Under the pieces are notes generated by a model. It saw only the letters and a list, made by a program, of their open reading frames with translations, was not told where the DNA came from and did no database searches. The position numbers and the translations under genes are program-made. This document shows, in pieces, positions 36,170-45,939 of a stretch of 64,000 nucleotides of DNA. Position 1 is the first letter of the stretch, and each line of letters begins with the position of its first letter. Source of the DNA: CAYFIW01 sp964500645 (GTDB lineage: Bacteria; Chloroflexota; Dehalococcoidia; Lucifugimonadales; UBA826). The DNA lies in assembly GCA_964500645.1 (NCBI GenBank), contig CAZCOH010000001.1, forward strand, positions 1 to 64,000, given 5' to 3'.

Positions 36170-37600
36170 TTATTTACAAATCTCGGGTAGTTTCTCCCAG
36201 AATCCCGTGGCATTTTCAAATGCCTTGGCCAATTGTAATACACCGATCTCATCCCGATATCTACCGACAATTTGCAATCCAACGGGCAAACCCTCATTTG
36301 TAAATCCACAAGGAACTGAAATCGCTGGATGTCCGGTGGCAGTTATGTAATAACAAGATTTCATCCAAGCAATGAAATTCTCCATCGGGACTCCATTTAT
36401 TTCCTCAACCCACCGCTGATTGATATCAAACGGAGGTCTCTGGCTCACCGGACACAATAGAAATTCATGTTTTTCCATGAAACTATTCATTCTTTGAAAA
36501 AGTTCCATTCTTTTACTTTCAGCCCATCCTACCTGAGGACCTGTCAATTTCACCCCCTGCTCAATGTCCCATATCATCGTGTCCTTAAGATCTTTTCTGT
36601 TACTTTTCAGAAGCCCTCCCTGGTTAATTTCTCTCCCCCACCCTCTCCATATCAAAAAAATTTCATTAGCATCTGTGAAATCTGGTTCGGCCTCGTAGAC
36701 ATTACACCCGATGTCATCAAATACATGTCTCTGAGACTGAAGCACCTCAGTTGTCCTTGGATCAATCGGTAGTCCTCCCAAACTGTCACTCCATGCAATA
36801 GACACCCCCTGAAAATCTCTTTCTAGGGAACCCAAAAATTTGCTGCCTGCCTCCACAATAGAAATGGGTACCCTAGAATCAGGACCAGAAATCGCAGAAA
36901 GCAAAAGAGCACAGTCACTTACATTTCTAGCCATAGGACCTTGAACGGAGATTGGACTCCATCCCACTCTCGAGGGAAATGAAGGAACCCTTCCTGGTGA
37001 CGGCCTAAATCCGACAACATTGCAAAAATTCGCCGGATTCCTAAGTGAACCTCCCGTATCACTTCCATCAGCCAGTGGAATCATGCGAGTAGCTAGAGAC
37101 ACGGCCGCACCTCCACTACTACCTCCGCAAGTCTTCGCAATATCATATGGATTCAAGGTTTCTCCAAAAACTTCATTGAAAGTTTGAGAACCGGCTCCAA
37201 ATTCTGGTGTATTGGTCTTTCCTATTGTGATAGCACCTGCTGACTGCATTCTTTCCACTATCAAAGCATTATAGTCAGGTACATATTCAGAGAATAACGG
37301 CGAGCCAAAGGTAGTTCGCATGCCTTTCGTCGGAACAAGATCTTTATGAGCTACAGGAAGGCCATGAAGCAATCCAACATCATCACCTCTTTTAATTGCT
37401 CTATCAGCAACATCAGCATCTCTCAAACCTTTGTCTGCATCTAATGTAACTATTGCATTAACTTTAGGGTTAATATCCTCAATCTGCTGCAGGTGTGCTT
37501 CCATCACCTCCCTGCAAGATATGTCCCCATTGCGAATAAGTGCGGACATGTCCAATGCTGTTAAATTCACAATGGATGATGTTTCTGGGAAGTTTGACAA
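36170..37600 (-). CDS. Amidase (amidase-signature family)
   Basis: Hydrolyses amides to acid and ammonia. The 476-residue protein has the Ser-cisSer-Lys triad: Lys86 (AHKDL), Ser161 (GGSSGGAA) and the nucleophile Ser185 (GSDTGGS). It is longer at the C-terminus than short amidases and resembles the large group around AmiE/GatA-like enzymes; it cannot be GatA proper, as gatB and gatC are absent. TTG start at 37600. It lies four bases after an MFS gene, so the carrier and hydrolase are surely co-transcribed and probably act on one imported amide. Confidence 0.93.
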   Translation of the reverse strand: MSNFPETSSIVNLTALDMSALIRNGDISCREVMEAHLQQIEDINPKVNAIVTLDADKGLRDADVADRAIKRGDDVGLLHGLPVAHKDLVPTKGMRTTFGSPLFSEYVPDYNALIVERMQSAGAITIGKTNTPEFGAGSQTFNEVFGETLNPYDIAKTCGGSSGGAAVSLATRMIPLADGSDTGGSLRNPANFCNVVGFRPSPGRVPSFPSRVGWSPISVQGPMARNVSDCALLLSAISGPDSRVPISIVEAGSKFLGSLERDFQGVSIAWSDSLGGLPIDPRTTEVLQSQRHVFDDIGCNVYEAEPDFTDANEIFLIWRGWGREINQGGLLKSNRKDLKDTMIWDIEQGVKLTGPQVGWAESKRMELFQRMNSFMEKHEFLLCPVSQRPPFDINQRWVEEINGVPMENFIAWMKSCYYITATGHPAISVPCGFTNEGLPVGLQIVGRYRDEIGVLQLAKAFENATGFWEKLPEICK

Positions 37601-37604
37601 CTTT

Positions 37605-38939
37605 CTACTCCGTGCCGGTAACAGATGCAGTTTCTATATATTCTTGCTCAGCTTTTTGCCAATCAGGAATAAGCAAGTTAGCGGGGTTTTCTAACATGAC
37701 TATACTCACAGCGCCACCAACACTAGCCACTATAGATACAGCTAACGCCCAGTTGTACGAACCGAACAAATCGAACACTGGTCCACCAATCCAACCACCA
37801 ACAGCCATTCCTATTCCAGCTCCGAGCATCTGGAAACCATGGGCACCACCCATAGGAGCATGACCAAAATACTTCCTGTTCAATATCGGAAATCCCCCAG
37901 TCTCACCCCCGTATCCAACACCAAAAGTTATTGCAAATATAAAAAACACACCCGTCAGATCAGGCATAAATAGAATAAGTACTGGAGCACCTTGAAGCAC
38001 GTAGAATATTGACATCACACTTCTAACACCAAAGCGCTCACATAGGACTGGTGTAGTCAATCTAGTTGCAATACTAACAACGGACATAACAGTCACAATA
38101 AATGAAGCAGTAACCAGGGAAAGTCCGCCGTCAGTGGCCATGGGAATTATCCACACCAGTATCACCGCATGACCAACACATCCAAGAAAATGTATTGAAC
38201 TCATATTGTAGTAAGCAGTAGTCTTTTTCATATGCCCACTAAATTCACGAAGCAATTTAACGGGGGGCAGTGAATCACTCAAAGGCGGATCATCATGAAG
38301 AGTCCCATAAGCTTTTAAAGACATGTCTCCAGGCCTATTTCTGAATATAGCAATCATTACCAACATCAAAGAGGTTGAAACAGCACCGATTACTATAAAT
38401 GACATTTCCCAACCCAACTTATCAATCGACAGGGCTATGAGCGGTGTAGCCAGTGCGGGGCCGACACCCCACGATGCCATAATCAGGCCCATAGCAAGAC
38501 CTAAATGTCTTCTAAACCAAATCATAGCGGCCGGTATCAATGGCACCAAGAATATTGCCTGAGCGATACCTAGCACGACACCGTATGTGAGCCAGAAATG
38601 CCACAATTGTGTAACGAAAGCAGTAAGTAACATGCCCAAAAGAAAGACAGCGGCACCCATAATCATGGATTTCTTTGCCCCAAATCTATCTCCAAGATTA
38701 CCTGTGATTGGCGACACTGCAGCGGAAACAATACTGCTCAAAGCATAGGCAAACCCAATCCCATTCTGACTCCAACCGAATTGATCTTCCAGAGGTTGGA
38801 TAAAAACCCCAAACCCCATGCGTATGGACGTGCCCACAATTTGCATCCCGGCGATTATGACTACAATCACCCAAGCATAATGCCAGTACAATGCACGTTG
38901 TGTGTTAGGAACTGGAGACTTTGTTTTATCTACACTCAA
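37605..38939 (-). CDS. MFS transporter, OFA/monocarboxylate-type
   Basis: A 444-residue carrier with twelve helices; HYAWVIVVIIAGMQ, FGVFIQPLEDQFGWSQ and the loop SPITGNLGDRFGAKKSMI are of the OFA/MCT type. TTG start at 38939 with AGGA seven bases ahead. It is the upstream partner of the amidase gene (four-base gap), which makes import of an amide or of a carboxylic acid likely. Confidence 0.9.
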   Translation of the reverse strand: MSVDKTKSPVPNTQRALYWHYAWVIVVIIAGMQIVGTSIRMGFGVFIQPLEDQFGWSQNGIGFAYALSSIVSAAVSPITGNLGDRFGAKKSMIMGAAVFLLGMLLTAFVTQLWHFWLTYGVVLGIAQAIFLVPLIPAAMIWFRRHLGLAMGLIMASWGVGPALATPLIALSIDKLGWEMSFIVIGAVSTSLMLVMIAIFRNRPGDMSLKAYGTLHDDPPLSDSLPPVKLLREFSGHMKKTTAYYNMSSIHFLGCVGHAVILVWIIPMATDGGLSLVTASFIVTVMSVVSIATRLTTPVLCERFGVRSVMSIFYVLQGAPVLILFMPDLTGVFFIFAITFGVGYGGETGGFPILNRKYFGHAPMGGAHGFQMLGAGIGMAVGGWIGGPVFDLFGSYNWALAVSIVASVGGAVSIVMLENPANLLIPDWQKAEQEYIETASVTGTE

Positions 38940-38998
38940 CTAAATTTCCTTTTAAACGTACGATTTCAATATTGAAAGGTCAAAACTCTTACGATAAA

Positions 38999-39223
38999 TT
39001 AGTGCAATGGACACGCCCATATTGCAGCTTCCTCCCATTTGTATGAATCCACAGAACTAACTTCAATATCCCGCCCACGAGCCTCGATTCTGGAAGTTGC
39101 GGTAGCTGCAGCCAAGTACAAAACTATGATAGCACTCAGTACAAAAATCAATAAGAACTGAATCGGAAAACCATACACTCTCATTTCGATTTTTGCGCCA
39201 CTCCCAGATAAGGTTTGAGACAT
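38999..39223 (-). CDS. Small hypothetical single-pass membrane protein
   Basis: A 74-residue protein with one strong hydrophobic helix (FPIQFLLIFVLSAIIVLYLA, about residues 19-38) and a short charged tail. I know no family. It lies between the MFS gene (59 bases) and the divergent aldolase gene. The ribosome-binding site is weak, so coding is probable but not certain. The rest of the 38940-39412 interval shows nothing else. Confidence 0.5.
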   Translation of the reverse strand: MSQTLSGSGAKIEMRVYGFPIQFLLIFVLSAIIVLYLAAATATSRIEARGRDIEVSSVDSYKWEEAAIWACPLH

Positions 39224-39412
39224 TATAATTCTCGTTGTATGAAAAAGTCGCTATTCCTAACTTCAATTCTCCTCAGATCCACGACAACAAACTACTTATT
39301 GAGAGTAAATAGGATGAAATAGTGAAAGGATCGCCAGCATTTGATACCCTTGCCGCAAATCATAAAGTCTATAAATCTTCATTTTATGGAAATAGTATCA
39401 AGGAGTGCCAGT

Positions 39413-40201
39413 ATGAGAAAGAATTCACTTAGAGAAAAATTAAACCAAGATAAACCCACGTTAAGCACACATATTCATAGCGTCTGGCCGACACAAATTG
39501 AGGCCCTGGGTCACACTGGGTTATATGACTATGTAGAATTTGTAGCAGAGTACGGACCCTCAGACCTTCATGACCTAGACAACATGTGTAGGGCAGCAGA
39601 ATTACACAACCTAGGATCGATGTTTAAAATCGACCAAAGCCAAATGCCCTTTCTGGCCCAGAGAGGTATAGGAGCAGGGTTCGAAAGTATATTGTTCACC
39701 GATGTAAGAAGCATTGAAGAAGTGAGAGAATGCATAACCGCCGCACGTCCTGATCATCCAGACCACAAGGGCCTGTATGGAGTGGCCACCAGAAGAAATT
39801 CGTACTGGGGATATGGGGGATCACAGGAATACGTAGATGCTATAGGAGACACTGTATTAGCCTTCATGATAGAGAAAAAAGGCGCTGTGGATAATCTCGA
39901 AGAGATTCTAGAAGAACCTGGAGTCGAAATGGTTCAATGGGGAGGAGCTGACTTTTCCATGAACGTAGGTAAACCTCGTCAGATGAAGGATCCAGAAGTG
40001 GCAGATGCGATGAAAAAAACATTTGAGTTATCAATAAAAATGGGAGTACCTCCCAGAGCTGAAATACAATCTGCCGATGAAATGAAACAGTATTTAGATT
40101 GGGGCGTACGGCATTTCTCGCTAGGTACTGACGTAGTCATTTTATATAACTACTGGAAAAATGAAGGAGAAAAAGTTCTGAGAGCAATGGAAGGGGAATA
40201 A
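39413..40201 (+). CDS. HpcH/HpaI-type aldolase
   Basis: A class II metal-dependent aldolase of the HpcH/HpaI/citrate-lyase family, which splits 4-hydroxy-2-oxo acids to pyruvate and an aldehyde. The frame is open to 39341, but the ATG at 39413 has GGAG seven bases ahead and starts the family body (MRKNSLREK). About 262 residues. The EFVAEYGP and MGVPPRAEI segments and the C-terminal GTDVVILYNYW are family-like. It begins a plus-strand operon: aldolase, SDR, dienelactone hydrolase and a DUF6295 protein. A dehydratase/aldolase pair could be formed with the enolase-superfamily enzymes. Confidence 0.86.
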   Translation: MRKNSLREKLNQDKPTLSTHIHSVWPTQIEALGHTGLYDYVEFVAEYGPSDLHDLDNMCRAAELHNLGSMFKIDQSQMPFLAQRGIGAGFESILFTDVRSIEEVRECITAARPDHPDHKGLYGVATRRNSYWGYGGSQEYVDAIGDTVLAFMIEKKGAVDNLEEILEEPGVEMVQWGGADFSMNVGKPRQMKDPEVADAMKKTFELSIKMGVPPRAEIQSADEMKQYLDWGVRHFSLGTDVVILYNYWKNEGEKVLRAMEGE

Positions 40202-40222
40202 ATCCCCATAAGGATTAAATCA

Positions 40223-41017
40223 ATGGATCTAGAACTTAGCGGAAAAAAAGCGGTTATAACTGGAGGCAGTCGTGGAATAGGCAAATCTATCGCTATGTCT
40301 CTAGCAAAAGAAGGCGCTGAGGTGTCAATTTGCTCTAGATCGATGGAAACGCTTAAAAGCACAGCCAGAGAAATAGAATTAGAGACATCACAAAGAGTTT
40401 TCTTTTCAGAGGCAGACACTACCAGCATGGAGTCGGTTAATGATTTTATAGAATTTTCTGCTACTTCCCTAGGAGGTATCGACATTCTCATAAACAATGC
40501 CGCCGCACCAGGAGGGCTCGTAATGGGACCCCTTGATACAGCTGACCCAGATGAATTGCTCTCTGACATCGATACGAAGGTGGTAGGCTACTTGAGATCT
40601 GCCAAGGCCGCTGCACCTTACATGAAATCCAAGGGATGGGGTCGAATTATCAACATTGGTGGACTAGCCGCCAGAAGTGGTGGGGCAATAAGTGGCATGA
40701 GAAACCTAGCTCTATCCCATTTCACTAAAACGTTGTCAAATGAACTAGGACCTTTCGGAATAACAGTAAACATAGTTCACCCGGGCGCCACTAGAACCGA
40801 AAGAACAGCGCCGCTTAACGAAAAACAGGCCGCTGAAAACAATTTAACGGTAGAAGAGATTGAAAGGAAATCTGCGGCTAACATAGATATCCGTAGAATT
40901 GTGGAATCCGATGAAATCGCCCACCTGACTACTTTTTTGGCATCACCAAAAGCGGCCGCAATTACCGGAGAATCTATTGCTGCTGGGGGTGGAGCTGGGT
41001 CAGCAGTGTTTCAATAG
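40223..41017 (+). CDS. Short-chain dehydrogenase-like protein lacking catalytic Tyr and Lys
   Basis: A 264-residue Rossmann protein of the SDR family. The NAD(P)-binding TGGSRGIG (13-20) and NNAAAPGG are intact. At the position of the catalytic YxxxK the sequence reads SGMRN: Ser157 for Tyr and Asn161 for Lys, and the upstream Ser is replaced by Gly147. The rest, NELGPFGITVNIVHPGATRTE, is normal. So it can bind cofactor but may not use normal SDR chemistry. Such Tyr-less SDRs occur in some bacterial clusters. It lies 21 bases after the aldolase in the same operon. Confidence 0.9.
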   Translation: MDLELSGKKAVITGGSRGIGKSIAMSLAKEGAEVSICSRSMETLKSTAREIELETSQRVFFSEADTTSMESVNDFIEFSATSLGGIDILINNAAAPGGLVMGPLDTADPDELLSDIDTKVVGYLRSAKAAAPYMKSKGWGRIINIGGLAARSGGAISGMRNLALSHFTKTLSNELGPFGITVNIVHPGATRTERTAPLNEKQAAENNLTVEEIERKSAANIDIRRIVESDEIAHLTTFLASPKAAAITGESIAAGGGAGSAVFQ

Positions 41018-41043
41018 CATAGTAAGAAAAGAGGGATACAAAC

Positions 41044-41799
41044 ATGTATACAACTGATCAATTTGAAGGCATGATCGCCGAAACTACAGTGATAAAAGGT
41101 CACAATGGCGACCTGATAAATGCATACTACGCACGGCCAGCAGGTCCAGGGCCATTTCCATCAGTTGTCCTCATACACCACCTACCGGGATGGGACGAAC
41201 TCTATCGGGAATTCACCAGGAGAATTGCTCATCACGGTTACCTAGCAATCAGCCCAGACCTATACTGTCGTGAAGCTAAGGGAACACCTGAAGATGTTGC
41301 CGCAGCAGTCAGAGCCGATGGAGGAGTATCTGACGAACAAGCACTCGGAGACATTCAAGGTGCCGCAGAATATGTGCTTGCTCTCCCTACATCGAACGGT
41401 AAAGTAGGTACTTTTGGAACCTGCTCGGGTGGAAGGCATGCTTTTCTAGCGGGATGTCGTTTAACGATATTCGATGCTGTTGTTGAGTGTTGGGGTGGAA
41501 ATGTAATCATGAACTCCGATCAACTGAGCGACAAACAACCCGTCTCACCTAATGAATACACCAAAGATTTAAATGCCCCCCTGTTGGGTATTTTCGGAAA
41601 CTTAGACCAAAGTCCAACTCCCGATCAAGTAAACCAGCATGAAAACGAGCTGAAAAAGGCAGGAAAAAGCATCGAATTCCATAGGTATGACGATGCCGGA
41701 CATGGATTTTTCTATTACGACCGTGGAGCATACCATCAACCTTCCGCCGTAGATGGGTGGGAAAAAATGTTCAATTTCCTGTCAAAAAATCTCAAGTAA
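41044..41799 (+). CDS. Dienelactone hydrolase-family alpha/beta hydrolase
   Basis: Hydrolyses lactone or ester bonds. The 251-residue protein has the DLH triad: Cys127 in GTCSGG (nucleophile), Asp188 (GNLDQ) and His220 (DAGHGFF), and the VLIHHLPGW strand. It lies 26 bases after the SDR in the same operon and 15 bases before the DUF6295 gene. It may open a lactone made upstream in the same pathway. Substrate unknown. Confidence 0.93.
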   Translation: MYTTDQFEGMIAETTVIKGHNGDLINAYYARPAGPGPFPSVVLIHHLPGWDELYREFTRRIAHHGYLAISPDLYCREAKGTPEDVAAAVRADGGVSDEQALGDIQGAAEYVLALPTSNGKVGTFGTCSGGRHAFLAGCRLTIFDAVVECWGGNVIMNSDQLSDKQPVSPNEYTKDLNAPLLGIFGNLDQSPTPDQVNQHENELKKAGKSIEFHRYDDAGHGFFYYDRGAYHQPSAVDGWEKMFNFLSKNLK

Positions 41800-41814
41800 T
41801 TAGGGAGCTAGATT

Positions 41815-42099
41815 ATGTGCACCATGATATGTGAGAAAGCATCCGTAGAGGGTAGCGCTAGAGGGTCAGAAGGATGGTTCCCTTTGAAGGGGGTAAATGT
41901 CTCATACGACCACCCAATGCATGCTCCATGGGAATATGGAATAAACCTAGACTTTGTCAACCCAGAGCGTGGTGTAGGAGCTAGAGTAGCTGTGGAACTT
42001 AGTCCTGAGTCAGCAGTACAACTCGCACATACTATAATTGCCGCTCTTGAAAGAGGAGAAAAAGACCCACAAATAACAGTTTCTGTTTTAAATAAGTAA
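41815..42099 (+). CDS. DUF6295-like small protein
   Basis: A 94-residue protein that begins MCTMICEK and has the segment YDHPMHAPWEYGINLDFVNPERGVGARVAVEL, as I remember for the DUF6295 family. No function is known. It contains two Cys near the N-terminus and a conserved DHPxHAP, a plausible metal site. It ends the plus-strand operon after the dienelactone hydrolase. Confidence 0.85.
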   Translation: MCTMICEKASVEGSARGSEGWFPLKGVNVSYDHPMHAPWEYGINLDFVNPERGVGARVAVELSPESAVQLAHTIIAALERGEKDPQITVSVLNK

Positions 42100-42114
42100 C
42101 CCGTTAAGGAAATG

Positions 42115-42489
42115 CTAACTCGACGTAGGCCTTGATAATATGTACCAAGTTCCTATAAGAGCCAGAATCAACACCGGGATTTTGAACCAAAAAATATTAT
42201 AGGGAGCAATCATAGATATCCCTGAAAATATCCATATGCAAGAAACAGATATGATTTTAGCTTTTCGCGGCATAGCACCAGTTTCCAGAAACCCTTTAAC
42301 CAGTTTTCCAAACACTTTGTGTTCAGTTACCCAGCGATACATTTTCTCATTTGATCTTAGAAAGCAAGAAGCCGCTAAAATTAAGAAAACAGTACCCGGT
42401 AGACCCGGTAATATATAACCGGCTATACCTAGTCCCAAAAAGAAGAACCCGGCAACATATAAAAGATAAATGCGAAATCGATGAAACAT
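42115..42489 (-). CDS. DUF454 (YbaN-like) membrane protein
   Basis: A roughly 124-residue membrane protein. The segment LGIAGYILPGLPGTVFLILAASCFLRSNEKMYRWVTEHKVFG is the hallmark of the YbaN/DUF454 family: two close helices, a short loop with charged residues, then further helices. The frame is open to a TTG at 42582, but the family body fits the ATG at 42489, which lies almost on its AGGA; the start is therefore doubtful. Function unknown. Convergent with the DUF6295 gene and divergent from the next SDR. Confidence 0.82.
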   Translation of the reverse strand: MFHRFRIYLLYVAGFFFLGLGIAGYILPGLPGTVFLILAASCFLRSNEKMYRWVTEHKVFGKLVKGFLETGAMPRKAKIISVSCIWIFSGISMIAPYNIFWFKIPVLILALIGTWYILSRPTSS

Positions 42490-42613
42490 TCCTGATTTAT
42501 AACCTTGATCAACAGATTCAGTAACGCCAAGGATAAAGGGTATCACGACTGATACGAGGCACAAATATCCCCTAAATATCAAAGTGGGAATAAGTGGAGA
42601 CGAGAAAACCCAA

Positions 42614-43399
42614 ATGAGACTTCAAAACAAAGTAGCAGTAATAACTGGAGGTGCCTCAGGCATGGGACGCGCAGCTGCAGAATTATTTTCTGCTAACGGG
42701 GCGGCAGTGGTAATAGCTGGCCGAAGATTTTCTGAAGGGGAAAAAGTCGCCGAAAATATCAAAGAGAACAACAAAAATGATTGTATTTTCGTACAGACAG
42801 ACGTTTCGGATCCTGAGCAAACTTCGGAGCTAATGGCTAAGACAAAAGAAGCGTTTGGAAAAATAGATATCCTGTTTAATAATGCGGGCATTAACAACCA
42901 TTTAGAAGGTGATCCACATAATGAAGATATAGAAATTTTTGAGTCCGTCATAGACGTCAATTTGAAAGGTTCATTTCTGTGCACAAAATACGCCGTACCT
43001 TACATGATTGAAAACGGTCAAGGGTCGATAATAAACAATTCTTCAGTACTTGACAGTCGAGCTGCCAACAACTCCTCTACTTCATACCACGTGTCAAAAG
43101 GAGGATTAGCTATGTTGACCAAAAAGTCAGCTTTGGCTTATGCCAAATACAATATAAGAGTCAACACAATCCAACCTGGAGCCATAGCTACAGAAATGTC
43201 TGGGATTAATTGGGATGAATTAACAGAAGACTCTGTGATCAAAAGACGATCAAGTATTCAGCCTCTACAAAAAATGGGACATCCATATGACGTTGGATAC
43301 GCTGCACTATATTTTGCATCTGATGAGTCCGGTTTTGTTACTGGTTCAACATTGCTTGTGGACGGCGGCATGAGTGCCGCCTACTCACCATCCCGATAA
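42614..43399 (+). CDS. Short-chain dehydrogenase/reductase (SDR)
   Basis: A 261-residue classical SDR. The cofactor motif TGGASGMG is at 11-18, NNAG at 89-92, and the catalytic set is Ser143, Tyr158 and Lys162 (YHVSK). It should oxidise or reduce a hydroxyl or keto group with NAD(P). The frame is open to a GTG at 42584, but the ATG at 42614 begins the first strand and is preferred. It forms a contrast with the Tyr-less SDR at 40223. The gap after it (43400-43620) shows no feature. Confidence 0.92.
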   Translation: MRLQNKVAVITGGASGMGRAAAELFSANGAAVVIAGRRFSEGEKVAENIKENNKNDCIFVQTDVSDPEQTSELMAKTKEAFGKIDILFNNAGINNHLEGDPHNEDIEIFESVIDVNLKGSFLCTKYAVPYMIENGQGSIINNSSVLDSRAANNSSTSYHVSKGGLAMLTKKSALAYAKYNIRVNTIQPGAIATEMSGINWDELTEDSVIKRRSSIQPLQKMGHPYDVGYAALYFASDESGFVTGSTLLVDGGMSAAYSPSR

Positions 43400-43620
43400 A
43401 TCCACACCTACTGGACTTTGTTCATTACCCGAAGCGTGGAAATATACCTCAAAATTTATCCTTTTTATAAACCCTAGAGAGTCAACCAAATTTTGTACGC
43501 TATTTTCTACCAATTTCCTAAGGGATGTACTTTATTTTTTATACCCATCATCTAAGAACGGCATTATAATCCTGTAACAGTGCTACTAAAAAGATCAACC
43601 TTCACAAAAAATAGAGTCAC

Positions 43621-44928
43621 GTGAGTTCCTCTAACACTCCATCAGGCAAGTTCTCTAAAGGAGAGGAATTTTCTCCGACTGAGAAAATTCGACCTTGGTC
43701 AGCATTTGAATTCCCTGGTTTTCGACTTATGTGGATATCAGGCCTGTCGTCTTCAGTCACCATGCAGATGAGAAATCTAGGGTTCGGAGTCTGGCTTTAC
43801 CAAGAGACAGGTTCAGGCTTAATGCTGGGATTAATCGGCATAGTTCAGCTTTTTTCACAAATGCCAGCGACCCTATTTGGAGGCGCTTTTGCGGACTCAA
43901 TGGATAGAAAAAAATTAATTGCCTCGACACAGGCATTTAGCTTCCTACTGATTTTGGTGGCCGCTGTTCTTCTACTAACTGACCAGCTATCCCCATGGCA
44001 TATATATCTGATAGTTTTGATTTTGGGACTTACTAGCACTTTGGGTGGCCCTGCAAGGTCTGCTATAACAGCTAACATTGTCCCTACCACACACCTCATG
44101 CATGCCGTAACATCAAATACAGCGACACAACAGATTAGCCTTATATTAAGTCCTCTTCTGTTTTCAGGGGCTTATGAGTTTATAGGGCTTTCCGCAGTTT
44201 TCATCATTGGAGTGATTACCGCTATACCAGCAACATTTCTACCCCTCCTCGTAACGCCCAAATATGGAGGCGACAAAGACGATAAAACGATTCAAGCCCC
44301 AATGACAAAAAGAATATGGGAAGGTTTCCAATTTGTGAGAAATCATCCCATACTGCCAGGACTCTACACTATGGATATTGGGGTTACAGTGGTAAGTTTC
44401 TACAGAGAAATCATGCCCTTAATCGTAGATAAGATATTTAAACAAGGAGCCTGGGCAATTGGCCCCCTTGCAACCGCTAATTCAATTGGAGGGGTTGCCG
44501 GAAGTTTCATAGTTCTCTTTATGTCGAAATACCGAGCGAAGGGTATGCTGGTTTTGTTCGCCACAGGAACGTACTCCATACTTTTATTTGGATTCGGTTC
44601 ACTTCAGTTTTTACCAGAAAACCCAATTTTATTATTGGTTATCGGAGGAATTATCATATCTGGTCTCGGATTGACTGACGCAGTAGGAATGACCACTAGG
44701 CAGACTACAGTACAACTCACTACCCCAGACAACATGAGAGGCAGAGCAGTCAGCTTCCATTCATTTTGTGCAATGTCAGCTAATAATATAGGGACCTTCG
44801 AAGTAGGATACATGTCTTCCAGAATAGGAGCTGGTAATACAATGCTATTAGGGGGAGCGGTATCTGTAGTCGTAGTGCTCTCTGTATGGAGATTTGTATC
44901 GGGCTTACGTAATTACAGATATCCGTAA
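43621..44928 (+). CDS. MFS transporter (MFS_3/EntS-like exporter)
   Basis: A 435-residue carrier with twelve helices: PGFRLMWISGLSSSVTMQMRNLGFGVWL, then GGAFADSMDRKKLI in the loop between helices 2 and 3, and FEVGYMSSRIGAG near the end. It belongs to the same group as the carrier at 33707. GTG start at 43621 with a weak ribosome-binding site. Convergent with the aldo/keto reductase gene, six bases apart. Confidence 0.9.
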   Translation: MSSSNTPSGKFSKGEEFSPTEKIRPWSAFEFPGFRLMWISGLSSSVTMQMRNLGFGVWLYQETGSGLMLGLIGIVQLFSQMPATLFGGAFADSMDRKKLIASTQAFSFLLILVAAVLLLTDQLSPWHIYLIVLILGLTSTLGGPARSAITANIVPTTHLMHAVTSNTATQQISLILSPLLFSGAYEFIGLSAVFIIGVITAIPATFLPLLVTPKYGGDKDDKTIQAPMTKRIWEGFQFVRNHPILPGLYTMDIGVTVVSFYREIMPLIVDKIFKQGAWAIGPLATANSIGGVAGSFIVLFMSKYRAKGMLVLFATGTYSILLFGFGSLQFLPENPILLLVIGGIIISGLGLTDAVGMTTRQTTVQLTTPDNMRGRAVSFHSFCAMSANNIGTFEVGYMSSRIGAGNTMLLGGAVSVVVVLSVWRFVSGLRNYRYP

Positions 44929-44933
44929 ACAGT

Positions 44934-45800
44934 TCAAATAATTGCCAATTTAGGCTCCACTTTTGGCGGCGACTGAAGGTCGATAATATTTTCCTGCTGC
45001 TCGACACTCAAACCCTCATACCTTTCTGCAGCATCCAACACCATAGGTAATAAAGAAGCTTCTCCACAACTTGGCGCAGTGTGAATAGGTTGAGACAGCT
45101 GCCACCATAAGGCATTATCGATAGCTTCCTGGTCCCTATGAGGATCATACCAAGTTCCCATATCAGGAACGGAATCTCCCCACCCTCCTCTCGCAATCAT
45201 TTTTATGGTCTGTATACCAATGTCCTTACTGTGACATATAGATATTAGTTCTTCAGCTTCCTTTCTGTAATCAGTATTTGCATACATAGTCGCATTAACA
45301 GGAAACATAACGGTATCAAAATCAAATCTCTTAATAGCTTCTATGTGAGTTTTTGGCACCGTCGGCCCATGCCCGGTTATGCCAAGCCATTTTGTAATAC
45401 CTTGTTCCTTCATTTCAATCAATGCTTGTAAAGCACCATCAGGAGCCGTAACAATATCTAAAGTCTCAAGATCGATTACAGAATGTAACTGAAAAAGATC
45501 AAAAGTTTCCACCTGCATCCTTTTCATTATGTCTTCTATGTTTCTCCATGCTTCATCTCTCGTTCTCATGGGTGTCTTAGAGCCTAAAAACATTTGCTGT
45601 CTGAGATCTGGCATCCAAGGAGCTACTCTCTCCATAGCATTGGAATAACCAGGCGCTATATCTATATGATTTACACCATGATCCAAACACAATTGGATGA
45701 CATCATCTGCTTGTTCTTGAGTCAATTTACCCACTGAATATGATCCGAAAGTCACTACGGTGCTATCGTGACCTGTTCTCCCAAGTCGGCGTTTTTCCAT
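44934..45800 (-). CDS. Aldo/keto reductase
   Basis: NADPH-type carbonyl reductase with a TIM barrel of about 288 residues. The catalytic tetrad is Asp47 and Tyr52 (DIAPGYSNAM), Lys75 (LGSKTP) and His106 (FQLHSV). The ATG at 45800 has AGGGG nine bases ahead; a TTG two codons earlier is too close to it. The C-terminus (PSCGEASLLP, then LQSPPK) resembles the group that in other bacteria carries an iron-sulfur tail, but only one Cys is present. It follows no gene on its strand within 100 bases. Confidence 0.92.
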   Translation of the reverse strand: MEKRRLGRTGHDSTVVTFGSYSVGKLTQEQADDVIQLCLDHGVNHIDIAPGYSNAMERVAPWMPDLRQQMFLGSKTPMRTRDEAWRNIEDIMKRMQVETFDLFQLHSVIDLETLDIVTAPDGALQALIEMKEQGITKWLGITGHGPTVPKTHIEAIKRFDFDTVMFPVNATMYANTDYRKEAEELISICHSKDIGIQTIKMIARGGWGDSVPDMGTWYDPHRDQEAIDNALWWQLSQPIHTAPSCGEASLLPMVLDAAERYEGLSVEQQENIIDLQSPPKVEPKLAII

Positions 45801-45939
45801 GCCCAAATTCCCCTTAAGTTAATTGTCAAATATAATTTGATTAGAGTATATATATTTTTAAAATTTAACCTAGCTGCACTGACACGTAAAGAGAAGTCAC
45901 AAAACTTTAGGCTATAACGGCTAACATAGGACTGATATT

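Noticed and set aside
43400..43620. Intergenic region after the SDR as an extra small gene
   Set aside because: The overlapping 67-codon frame has no ribosome-binding site and starts inside the SDR gene.
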